The translations under genes were made by a program, and so were the position numbers. A DNA stretch of 64,000 bases from NCEH01 sp043195195 (GTDB lineage Bacteria > Pseudomonadota > Alphaproteobacteria > Rhizobiales > Xanthobacteraceae). Shown here piece by piece: positions 9,283-16,748 of this stretch. Each line of letters begins with the position of its first letter. The first letter of the stretch is position 1. The stretch spans positions 62,001 to 126,000 of the forward strand of contig NZ_JBAFWT010000005.1 of the NCBI RefSeq assembly GCF_043195195.1, read 5' to 3'. Below the pieces are notes generated by a model. That model did not search any database. It saw only the letters and a list, made by a program, of their open reading frames with translations, and was not told where the DNA came from.

Positions 9283-10794
9283 CTATTGGGGAGACAGCAC
9301 GATTTCGACGCGCCGGTTGGCCTGCCGACCCTCGGGCGTCGCATTGGAGGCGATGGGATCGGCGGCGCCGCGCCCGGTGGCGCTGAGGCGCGCCGGGCCG
9401 CCCATCTCGGCGGCCAGGAAATCCGCCACCCGCCCGGCGCGCGCCTGGGACAGCGCCTCGTTGTTGGGATAGGTGGCGGTGCGGATCGGCACATTGTCGC
9501 TATAGCCGATCACTTCCACAGCCCCGCGGGTCTTCATCAGCGCGGCGGCCACGTGCTTCAACACATCGGTGAAGGGCGCGCGGATGCCCGTGCTCGCGGT
9601 GGCGAACACCTCGCCCACGGTGCGGATCACCACCTTGTCCCCTTGCTTCATCACCTGCAGGACGCCGGCCTTCTGCTCGGGCGCCAGGAAGGTGGAGACG
9701 ATCTGGAACGGATCGGGGGCCGGCGCCACCGGCTTTGGCGGCGCCGCCGGTACGGGGGCGGGCTGGGCCGCCGCAACGGCCGGAGCGGCCGGTTTGGCCG
9801 CCGCCGGGGCCACGGCCGGGGGCACAGGCGCCGCGAGCAGCGCCGACACCTTCTCCACCGCCAGCGTGCTCTGCTGGCGCAGCGACGTGGCGAGCGCGAT
9901 ATAGGCGAGGGTCAGCAGAACCGCGAGCACCGCCCCGCCGATCCAGATCGGCAGCACATCGCGCAGCGCATGCTGCTGCACGCTCACGCCGCGCCATTTC
10001 GGCGACAGATCGGTTTTCACCGGGCCGTGGGTGCTGCGCAGGAGCTGGAAGATCTCCTCGCACAGATGCGCGAGCTCCCCGGCCCCGTTGGCGGCGAGGC
10101 GATATTTGCCCTCGAAGCCGAACTCCAGGCAATAATAGAAGAACTCGATCTCCTTCAGCACCGCCTGCGGCGCCGCCATCATCTGGTTGAGCAGGGCGAA
10201 GAAGCGCTCGCCGCCCCACGTCTCGCGGAAGAACATGGAAATCATGCTCTTCGACGACCAGAAGCTGTCCTTCCCCCAACTGGTCTTCAGCACCCCGTCG
10301 TCGACCGTGGCGGCGAGCGCGTACAAGGTGATGCGCACCTGCTGGGAGGTGAGGCCGTTGGCCGTCGCCTGGGCCTCGAAATCCTGCAGGCCCTGGACCA
10401 GGGTCTGGTGCAGCCATTCGATGTCGGGGGTTTGGGTCGTCGCCTCGATGCTGGCGAGCAGATCGAAGATCGGCGCCGCGAGGCCGAGGCTTGGATTGTC
10501 GCGATAGACCTCGAACGCCGCATAGAGCGCATCGGAGCGCTCGATCCCGGCGGATGGCGCCTTGCGCGCGGGAGCCGGCGCTTCTGCCCGCCCGCCCGGG
10601 CTTGGCGCGGGCGGGGCTGAAGGCGCGGCGCGCGGGGCCTCGAAGGGCGGCGCGAAAGGGGAAGCTGCGGCAGAGCGGGGGCGGCCCTGAGGCGGCGCGG
10701 ATTGCGCCCGGACCGGACCCTCGGCGGGGGCCGGGACGACCGAGCCGAGCTGGCGCGCGGCGGCTGCGGGACGAGCGAAAATGGTGTCATCCAT
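9283..10794 (-). CDS. tssL: T6SS protein TssL with C-terminal OmpA-like peptidoglycan-binding domain
   Basis: A 503-residue fusion of TssL (DotU/IcmH) with an OmpA/MotB-type domain. Residues 1-85 are Pro/Ala-rich and probably disordered. Residues 88-260 form the DotU cytoplasmic domain (ALAATVDDGVLKTSWGKDSF, ETWGGERFFALLNQMM). A single membrane helix spans about 279-301 (LPIWIGGAVLAVLLTLAYIA). The C-terminus carries the OmpA signature (IGYSDNVPIRTATYPNNEAL, RVEIVLSPQ), which would anchor the complex to peptidoglycan. The built-in domain removes the need for a separate TagL. The ATG at 10794 follows GAAGGGAAT; an in-frame ATG at 10824 is possible. Confidence 0.95.
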   Translation of the reverse strand: MDDTIFARPAAAARQLGSVVPAPAEGPVRAQSAPPQGRPRSAAASPFAPPFEAPRAAPSAPPAPSPGGRAEAPAPARKAPSAGIERSDALYAAFEVYRDNPSLGLAAPIFDLLASIEATTQTPDIEWLHQTLVQGLQDFEAQATANGLTSQQVRITLYALAATVDDGVLKTSWGKDSFWSSKSMISMFFRETWGGERFFALLNQMMAAPQAVLKEIEFFYYCLEFGFEGKYRLAANGAGELAHLCEEIFQLLRSTHGPVKTDLSPKWRGVSVQQHALRDVLPIWIGGAVLAVLLTLAYIALATSLRQQSTLAVEKVSALLAAPVPPAVAPAAAKPAAPAVAAAQPAPVPAAPPKPVAPAPDPFQIVSTFLAPEQKAGVLQVMKQGDKVVIRTVGEVFATASTGIRAPFTDVLKHVAAALMKTRGAVEVIGYSDNVPIRTATYPNNEALSQARAGRVADFLAAEMGGPARLSATGRGAADPIASNATPEGRQANRRVEIVLSPQ

Positions 10795-10922
10795 ATTCCC
10801 TTCGCTCGGCCCGTTGCTGTTCATGCGGTCGAAATCCCGTCCGGCGCTGCCGTGTCTGCCCTTCCCTTGTGATGCCTTCCTGTTGCGTGCAGATGACTGT
10901 TCGAGACCGGCGTCGCTTAAGG

Positions 10923-12257
10923 TTAATTGCGGATCGCCCACATCTCCATGTGAACCCCGGGAAAGTCGCCGGCGAGGTGCACGGCGATGCCGCCCGAGAC
11001 CGCCAATTGCTTCCACAGCGGGCTGGCCGGCTCCAATTCGAAATAGACCGCGCCGGCATTATAGGGAATCTGGCGCGGGGCCAGCGCCAGGGGCCGCACC
11101 CGGATGCCGGGAAGCTGCACATTCACGAGTTCGCGGATCTGCTCCACGGGGCCGATCTTGATCAGCGCCGGCAGCGAGCGACGGATGGTTTCGCCGGGCA
11201 TGTCAGCCTTCACCACCAGCACGAAATTGGCGCCGGAAATCAGGCTGCGATCCTGGATGGTGCCGACGCGGATGCCATATTTGCGATCCAGCAACGGAAT
11301 CTGCACCGCGCTCTGCTCCAGCACCGCGCTGAGCGAGCGGCGCAATTCCACCATCACCGGCTCGAACGTCTCTTCCAGATTGTCATGGCGATAGACGGCG
11401 AAATCACGCGGCCGCTTCTGCACCGCCGTGAACGTGGCCAATTCCCCCGCCAGTTCCAGGAAGGTGGCATAGAGCCGCTCGGGGTGCAGGGCGGAGAGCC
11501 GGGCGAGATGGGCAAGGTGCGGCTCGGCGCGGTTGATCACCTGGAGCATGAGGAAATCGGCGATTTCCGCCACCCCGTGGCTGTCGGAGCCGGTAACGCG
11601 TGGCGCCAGCGCCTCGCCGCGATGGTGCAGCATCGCGGTCAATTCATTGAGAAAGCCCGACAGCGCGGGCGAGGCCGACGCATCCAGAAACGGCGAGATA
11701 TAATTGGGATCGAGCCGCACCTTGCGGTCGGCGCCCACTTCCGCAACCCGCGCGAGACCGAGGCAGTGGAAGCCGCTGCGGTCCTGATTGGCTAGCAGCA
11801 GCGACAGCCGCAGCTTGGCGGTGCGGATGCGGGCGGTGTTGTTGGAGCCGCTGATCTCGTCCACCACCTCCATCTCTTCCGAGCCGAAGCGGGCGGCGGA
11901 ATTGCGCATGCCGCCCACTTCCACATCCGCCGCGCCGCGCTGGCGCACCGGAAGGCACAGATAGACCACGCTATCGGTGAGGCTCACCGGCAGGTCGATG
12001 GGCTCGGGGTGTTCGTGATCCTCGGGGATGTCGAACGGCGTGCCGTCCTCGAACACGCCCTGGCACCGGTCGAGCGCGAATTTGCCGAGCGCCAGCAGGT
12101 CGCGATTGATGGCGAGCGCCCGCAGGCCGAAGGGGAACGGGCACAGCCCCTCCACCCGCTGCCGCACCAGGCGTTCCAGATAGCGGTCCTGCTGCTGAAA
12201 GTGCTGGGCGCGCAGGAACATGCCCTCGGACCAGACGACCTTGCCATTGGTGTTCAT
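10923..12257 (-). CDS. tssK: T6SS baseplate protein TssK
   Basis: A 444-residue TssK (ImpJ) protein. The N-terminus (VVWSEGMFLRAQHFQQQDRY) is the classic TssK signature, followed by RALAINRDLLALGKF and a C-terminal region with LVVKADMPGE and GAVYFELE. TssK trimers join the baseplate to the TssL/TssM membrane complex. Its ATG overlaps the fha stop codon in an ATGA arrangement (12254-12257), which implies translational coupling. A 128-bp gap separates it from tssL downstream. The length is normal and the gene looks intact. Confidence 0.97.
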   Translation of the reverse strand: MNTNGKVVWSEGMFLRAQHFQQQDRYLERLVRQRVEGLCPFPFGLRALAINRDLLALGKFALDRCQGVFEDGTPFDIPEDHEHPEPIDLPVSLTDSVVYLCLPVRQRGAADVEVGGMRNSAARFGSEEMEVVDEISGSNNTARIRTAKLRLSLLLANQDRSGFHCLGLARVAEVGADRKVRLDPNYISPFLDASASPALSGFLNELTAMLHHRGEALAPRVTGSDSHGVAEIADFLMLQVINRAEPHLAHLARLSALHPERLYATFLELAGELATFTAVQKRPRDFAVYRHDNLEETFEPVMVELRRSLSAVLEQSAVQIPLLDRKYGIRVGTIQDRSLISGANFVLVVKADMPGETIRRSLPALIKIGPVEQIRELVNVQLPGIRVRPLALAPRQIPYNAGAVYFELEPASPLWKQLAVSGGIAVHLAGDFPGVHMEMWAIRN

Positions 12258-13318
12258 CGCGTCTCGTCTCCGTCAGGGGGGCGGCGGTACATGGGATCGG
12301 GATCGGGCGGCTCCCACGCGTCCGGCGGCACGCTGCCCTGCGCCGGGCCACGCGAGACCTCCCGCTCCGCCCGCAATTGGCCGGCGATCCGCACCGAGAG
12401 GCTGACCAGGGAGAGGCCGGCCCATTCCGGATCGAGCGCCGCAAGCCGCGCCAGCGCCTCGTCCGCCGGCCCCGCCAGCAGATCCTCGCCGCCCGGAGCC
12501 CCGGCGGCATCGGCCGCCTCGGCGATGCGCGCGAGCGCTTCCACCAGGGCCAGAACGGTGGCGTGCGGCAGAGCCGGCGCGCTTGTCTCAGCGGCCGCCG
12601 GCGGCGGTTCGAAAGGGGGAAGGGGGGTGCGCGCGGTCCCGAACGGCGGCATCTGGCGGGGCGCGGGGGCAAAGGCCTCCTCATCCCAGCTCTCGGGGAT
12701 CTGCTGGTTGACGGGCCGCACCACGCCGAGCGCCTGAAGTTCGGCCGGCACATGGTCGGGCTCGGCTCCAGTCTGCCACGGACTGGTTTCGAACAGCGGC
12801 GTCGGCAGCGGGGCGGGCGGATCTTCCGTCCAGGGCAGCAGCGAGGTGGGGGAGTATTGCCGAAAGGCGGTATCACGCCCGACCTGCGGCACATCGGCGA
12901 ACGGATCGGCGGCCGCCGCCAGCGGCGCGCGCGGGCCGGCCGCGCCGGGCAGGATGGCCAGGAACGGATCGCGCTGGGCGTCGGCATCCTGCAAGCTCGC
13001 CTGAAGCGTCACGCTGGCAAGGTGCAGCAGGTCGCCGTCGCTCAAGATCACCGAATTGCCGCGCCCGAGCGGCTGTTGGGCATTGTTGATGAACAGGCCA
13101 TTGACCGAGGTGTCGATGACCACGAACACCCCGGCCTTCAGATCGATGGTGCAGTGATGTCGCGACATGAGCCGCGCCGGATCCTCGATCACCCAATCAT
13201 TGTCATCCACCCGGCCGATGCGGAACGGCCCCTGGGTGACGCTGCGCGTGCGCGCATGCAGCGGCAGATTGGCCGGATCGACAATGGTCAGGCGAAGGCT
13301 CGGTGCCATGCTCCTCAT
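12254..13318 (-). CDS. T6SS FHA-domain protein (TagH/ImpI type)
   Basis: A protein of about 354 residues with an N-terminal forkhead-associated domain over roughly residues 10-105 (GPFRIGRVDDNDWVIED, SRHHCTIDLK, TSVNGLFINN), including the Gly-Arg, Ser-Arg-His and Asn residues that contact phosphothreonine in this fold. The rest is Pro/Ala-rich, with a more ordered segment near 240-310. In T6SS loci with a PpkA kinase and PppA phosphatase, Fha reads the phosphorylation state and promotes assembly; neither enzyme is in the window. The ATG at 13318 was chosen because AAGGAG stands 3 nt before it. A second ATG at 13309 is too close to its ribosome site. It overlaps tssK by 4 bp. Confidence 0.92.
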   Translation of the reverse strand: MRSMAPSLRLTIVDPANLPLHARTRSVTQGPFRIGRVDDNDWVIEDPARLMSRHHCTIDLKAGVFVVIDTSVNGLFINNAQQPLGRGNSVILSDGDLLHLASVTLQASLQDADAQRDPFLAILPGAAGPRAPLAAAADPFADVPQVGRDTAFRQYSPTSLLPWTEDPPAPLPTPLFETSPWQTGAEPDHVPAELQALGVVRPVNQQIPESWDEEAFAPAPRQMPPFGTARTPLPPFEPPPAAAETSAPALPHATVLALVEALARIAEAADAAGAPGGEDLLAGPADEALARLAALDPEWAGLSLVSLSVRIAGQLRAEREVSRGPAQGSVPPDAWEPPDPDPMYRRPPDGDETR

Positions 13319-13326
13319 GCGCTCCT

Positions 13327-13914
13327 TCAGGCCGCCGTCCGGCCGCTGCCGCCATTGGCGATGTCGGCGCCGATGGTCAGCACCTGCGCATGGCGTTCGC
13401 CGATGGTCTTGGCCGGGCCGGGCACGCAGCACAGGAGCAGCGCGGCGCCGATCGCGCTGCCGGTCAAGGCATCGCCCGGCGGCACAACCATCACCGAGTC
13501 CGGCGGCGCAAGGCTGCCGCCCGACCAGAAGGTGCCGAGCGCCGCATAGGCGCCGGCGGTCTCGAATTTCAGCGCCTCCGCGGGCGCATAGGCGGCCCGG
13601 CGGTTGGCCTCCGTCGGCTCATAGACCCACGCTTCCGCCGCGTTCCAGGCCGCGGTTTCCTTCGCCGGCAATTCAGGCGGCAGCAGGCGCGCACGCACCG
13701 CGCACGCCCACCAGACCGCCTCGCGCCGGGGCAGGCCGAGGGCGAGGAACCGCAGCGCCTCGCTATGCAGCTCCGCATCGGCGAGCGCCTGAATGAAGCC
13801 GGCGGCCGTGAGGCCCGGGCTCAGCAGCGCCTGCGCCTCCGCGCTCGGTTCGAGCTGCGCGGTGAGGTGCTCCGCGAGGGCGTAGCGCAGCTTGGGGAGA
13901 AAACCGAGATCCAT
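13327..13914 (-). CDS. Small T6SS-associated protein of unknown function
   Basis: A 195-residue protein with no signal peptide or membrane helix. It is Ala/Glu-rich and mostly helical, with four Trp residues in the middle (VWWACAVRARLLP, ETAAWNAAEAWVYEP) and a late conserved-looking block PGDALTGSAIGAALLLCCVPG. It may belong to the DUF6931 group I associate with alphaproteobacterial vgrG-fha neighbourhoods, but I cannot check that here. It lies 10 bp after vgrG and 8 bp before fha, in one transcription unit, with a GGGGAG ribosome site. The position beside vgrG would suit an adaptor or chaperone that loads cargo on the spike. The helical, Trp-rich make-up neither supports nor excludes this. 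Confidence 0.75.
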   Translation of the reverse strand: MDLGFLPKLRYALAEHLTAQLEPSAEAQALLSPGLTAAGFIQALADAELHSEALRFLALGLPRREAVWWACAVRARLLPPELPAKETAAWNAAEAWVYEPTEANRRAAYAPAEALKFETAGAYAALGTFWSGGSLAPPDSVMVVPPGDALTGSAIGAALLLCCVPGPAKTIGERHAQVLTIGADIANGGSGRTAA

Positions 13915-13924
13915 CCGCGCTCCC

Positions 13925-15991
13925 CTAATTGATGGTGACCAGGCCGCCCTGGACCTGGACCGTGCCGCTGCCGTTCACCGTCACCATCGGCCCGCTGACC
14001 GCCACCTTGGCGGTGCCGGAAAGGGTGATCTGCGTGCCCGAGAGGGCGATGCCGCTCTGGCTGATGGTGATCGAATTGCCCCCCACCTTCAGCGTGATGG
14101 TCTGCGCCGCCTGCAATGTGATGGAGCCGCCGTTGCACTTGAGCGTCGCATTGCCCGAACCGAGCGTGACGGTCTGGTTGCCCTGGCTGATATCGGTGGT
14201 CGAATTGCCCTGCGAGACAGTCAGCGCGTGATTGCCCTGCGACACCGTCGTGGTGGCATTGCCCTGCGAGACGGTGAGGGTCTGGTTGCCCTTGGCAACC
14301 GTGAGATCCTCGTTGCCGGTGGAGATGGTGACCGCCCGGTTGCCCTTGGAGACCGTCACCGTTTCATTGCCTTCCGAGACCGTCTCGGTGCGGTTGTTGG
14401 TGATGGTAATGATCTGGTCGTGCTTGACGTTCAGCGTGTCGTCATTCTCCACGTCGCGCGTCTGGTCCTTCTGCGCGTGCATGTAGATCAGCTCGGCGCC
14501 CTTCTTGTCCTCGAAGCGCAGCTCGTTGAAGGTGGTGGCGTCCCCCTGGGCGCTGGAGCGGGTTTTCAGCCCGCTCTGGGTCTTGTTGTCCGGCAAGGTA
14601 TAGGGCGGCAGATTTGTGCCGTTATAGACGCAGCCGGTAATCAGCGGCCGGTCCGGATCGCCCTCCAGGAAGCTCACCACCACTTCCATGCCGACGCGCG
14701 GCGTGAACAGCGCGCCCCAGCTATTGCCGGCCATCATTTGCGCGACGCGGATCCAGCACGAGCTTTTCTCATCATTGGTGCCGAGCCGGTCCCAGTGGAA
14801 CTGCACCCGCACCCGCCCGTATTTGTCGCAATAAATCTCCTCGCCCGAAGGCCCCACCACGGTGGCGGTGTGGGGGCCTGGAATGAGCGGGCGGCGCGTC
14901 ACCGGCGGCGGGCGATAGGCGAGCGTCGCGGGCAGGGCGGTGAAGCTGTTGGCATAGCGCACCTCGCCGGACTGGTTACCGATGTGCGAGGGGTCCTGTG
15001 CCTGATGGGTGACCGTGGAGAGGACATAGGATTTGCCTTGCTCCGCGCTCACTTCATGCTTGGCCATGGTGAATTTGCCGCCGGCCTGGAAGGAGGGGTA
15101 ATTGGCCTGCCCCCGCACCACGGCATAGGCCGCCTCCACCGCCTCCATGCGCACCCGCGAGGTCGAGGCGCCGTCCGCCTTCTTGGTGTAATCGCCGGGA
15201 TAATCATAGATTTCCCAGGACTTGAAGGCGGAGTTGGCGAGCACCGTATTGGTGGTGGAGGTGAGATCGGTGCTTGGCTGCTCGAAATCATAATCGTTCA
15301 GCGTGGTCTTGCCGGACTGGAAGTGCGACGCCGATTCCCACGTCTGCACCGCCAGCGTATCGCCGCCCTGCGGCTGGGCGTGCTGCACGTTCTTGTCGGC
15401 GCAATCGGAATAGCCGGCGGTGCTGTCGCTGAGGATCAGCGTGTGCTTCCCGTCGGTGTGCTGGAAGCAGAAATAAATGCCCTCTTCCGCGAACAGGCGG
15501 GTGAGGAAATCGAAATCGGTCTCGCGATATTGCACGCAATACTCGCGCGCGGGGTGCGAGCCGGAGAGCCCTTGCTTCTGATAATCGGTAATGCCGCCGT
15601 CGCCGAGCAAGGTGTCGGCGATCTGGGTGACGCTCTGGTTCTGGAAAATACGGCAATCGGCGGTGCGGGTGAGCAGCCAGAACTTCGGCGCCAGCACCAC
15701 CTCATACCGGCGCATGCCGTCCACGGTCTTGTCCGCCGCCATGAACGACACGACGATGCCGTTGATGCAGCGCGGATCGGCATCGGGACGCGCGATCTTC
15801 ACGGTGATCGGCTTGCCGAGCAGGCTGTCGGGCGTGATGGCGGTGTTGCTCGACACCATGGAGAGCGTGAAGCGGAACAATTGCGACAGCCCCTCGGTCC
15901 CCGAAAACGCCGTGGCGATGAGCACATCGCCGCCGAGCGGGGTGGTGAGGGTGAGCAGGCGGTCGGTCTGGACCGGCGCTTCGGTACTCAT
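13925..15991 (-). CDS. vgrG: T6SS spike protein VgrG (TssI)
   Basis: A 688-residue VgrG. The gp27-like part fills the first 380 residues (LFRFTLSMVSS, KFWLLTRTADCRIFQNQSV, REYCVQYRETDFDFLTRLF, AEEGIYF). A gp5-like OB region follows (DKYGRVRVQFHWDR, SCWIRVAQMMAG, GMEVVVSFLEGDPDRPLITG). The C-terminus is a triangular beta-helix built on a 9-residue repeat with Gly-Asn pairs. The protein stops at the end of the beta-helix (QVQGGLVTIN) with no added enzymatic domain, so this is a structural spike that must carry cargo through PAAR or adaptors. It lies 199 bp after hcp copy 1; two hairpins fill that gap. The ribosome site is weak (GGGAC). Confidence 0.97.
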   Translation of the reverse strand: MSTEAPVQTDRLLTLTTPLGGDVLIATAFSGTEGLSQLFRFTLSMVSSNTAITPDSLLGKPITVKIARPDADPRCINGIVVSFMAADKTVDGMRRYEVVLAPKFWLLTRTADCRIFQNQSVTQIADTLLGDGGITDYQKQGLSGSHPAREYCVQYRETDFDFLTRLFAEEGIYFCFQHTDGKHTLILSDSTAGYSDCADKNVQHAQPQGGDTLAVQTWESASHFQSGKTTLNDYDFEQPSTDLTSTTNTVLANSAFKSWEIYDYPGDYTKKADGASTSRVRMEAVEAAYAVVRGQANYPSFQAGGKFTMAKHEVSAEQGKSYVLSTVTHQAQDPSHIGNQSGEVRYANSFTALPATLAYRPPPVTRRPLIPGPHTATVVGPSGEEIYCDKYGRVRVQFHWDRLGTNDEKSSCWIRVAQMMAGNSWGALFTPRVGMEVVVSFLEGDPDRPLITGCVYNGTNLPPYTLPDNKTQSGLKTRSSAQGDATTFNELRFEDKKGAELIYMHAQKDQTRDVENDDTLNVKHDQIITITNNRTETVSEGNETVTVSKGNRAVTISTGNEDLTVAKGNQTLTVSQGNATTTVSQGNHALTVSQGNSTTDISQGNQTVTLGSGNATLKCNGGSITLQAAQTITLKVGGNSITISQSGIALSGTQITLSGTAKVAVSGPMVTVNGSGTVQVQGGLVTIN
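14150..14376 (-). repeat. 27-bp coding repeat of the VgrG beta-helix, eight periods
   Basis: Within vgrG the Gly-Asn dipeptide recurs every nine residues (27 bp) from 14366 back to 14150. Nine GN pairs are spaced exactly eight periods apart. The unit reads G-N-x-x-x-x-V/I-S-x; four successive units carry the sequence VSQGN or ISQGN. The protein periodicity is strict while codons vary, which points to selection on the beta-helix rather than to recent slippage. The near-identical units could still allow copy-number change and so alter spike length. Confidence 0.85.
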
Positions 15992-16068
15992 TCAATCGGT
16001 CCCGTGGCACGCGGCGCCCGGTCGCGGACCCGCCGTGCGGAAAAAGCGTGAGGCCAAAACCGGCACAG

Positions 16069-16098
16069 CCGGAATGGGGGCGCGCGCCCCCATCCCGG
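16069..16098 (-). terminator. GC-rich hairpin between hcp copy 1 and vgrG
   Basis: Two arms of about 15 bp (CCGGAATGGGGGCGC and its near complement) meet at a GCGC centre with one mismatch. It lies 93 bp after the hcp stop codon. There is no clean T-run directly behind it; TTTT follows about 12 nt later. It may lower read-through from the highly expressed hcp gene into vgrG, or protect the hcp mRNA 3' end. Confidence 0.45.
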
Positions 16099-16155
16099 CC
16101 GAAACGAAGGTCGGCGTGAGGCGTCGGCCCCAGCCAAACCCTATGTCCAAGACCC

Positions 16156-16175
16156 GATCGGGAGGTCTCCCGATC
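16156..16175 (-). other. Perfect 9-bp hairpin just after hcp copy 1
   Basis: GATCGGGAG and CTCCCGATC are separated by GT, 16 bp after the hcp stop codon. The adjacent bases 16170-16200 hold a second, partial copy of the hcp 3' tail (CCGATCAGGAGGT occurs twice), a possible scar of recombination at this end of the repeated gene. Confidence 0.5.
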
Positions 16176-16190
16176 AGGAGGTGTTCCCGA

Positions 16191-16667
16191 TCAGGAGGTC
16201 TTGGTGGTGGACATGTCGTACGACACGGTGACCGGGGTGCCGGCCTTGTTGGTGTCGTCATAGGGGGTGAACTTGAACTCAAGCTTGGTGAAGGAGATCG
16301 AGACCGATTCAGTCGGGCGGTCGCCGCCGGAGGAGACCGAATAGGACGAGATCAGCGCATTGGTCAGCGTGTAGGTGCAATAGGTGGCGCCAGGGCTGCC
16401 GGTGGTGGTGAGGTCGATCTTCACCGTCTTGCCGGTATTGCCGGTGCAGGCTTCCGTGAACAGCTTGGGCGAGGAGGAATCGAACATCTTGACGATGGAG
16501 ACTTCGCTCACCGACGGCTCGGAGGCTTCCCGATTGTTGGTGGAGCCGGAGACCGTCGAGATGCCGCGGCCGACGCCCCAGGACATCGACAGAACGTCGA
16601 TCCACTTGGTGTGATCCTGCTGGGTCGCTTCACCGGGAATCCCATCGTAATTCACATAGATGGCCAT
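16191..16667 (-). CDS. hcp: T6SS tube protein Hcp, copy 1 (TssD)
   Basis: A 158-residue Hcp (MAIYVNYDGIPGEATQQDHT, then WIDVLSMSWGVGRG). Hexamers stack into the secreted inner tube and can carry small effectors in the lumen. The protein is identical to copy 2 at 18851-19327. The DNA differs at only two synonymous bases (16392 and 16644), and identity stops almost exactly at the coding ends. GGAGAG stands before the ATG. The 81 bp upstream are AT-rich and could hold a private promoter, but no clear -35/-10 pair was found. It follows the candidate effector gene and precedes vgrG. Confidence 0.97.
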   Translation of the reverse strand: MAIYVNYDGIPGEATQQDHTKWIDVLSMSWGVGRGISTVSGSTNNREASEPSVSEVSIVKMFDSSSPKLFTEACTGNTGKTVKIDLTTTGSPGATYCTYTLTNALISSYSVSSGGDRPTESVSISFTKLEFKFTPYDDTNKAGTPVTVSYDMSTTKTS

Positions 16668-16748
16668 GGCTTATCTCTCCACCTTTATTAAATTTGATTT
16701 TGATCCAGATCGATTTGTCATCAATCTTCTGGCATTTTCCGCCTTAGT

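Noticed and set aside
6007..10620. 1537-codon plus-strand open frame opposite tssM and tssL
   Set aside because: Antisense shadow of tssM and tssL; composition is dominated by His, Gly, Arg and Gln with no family signature.
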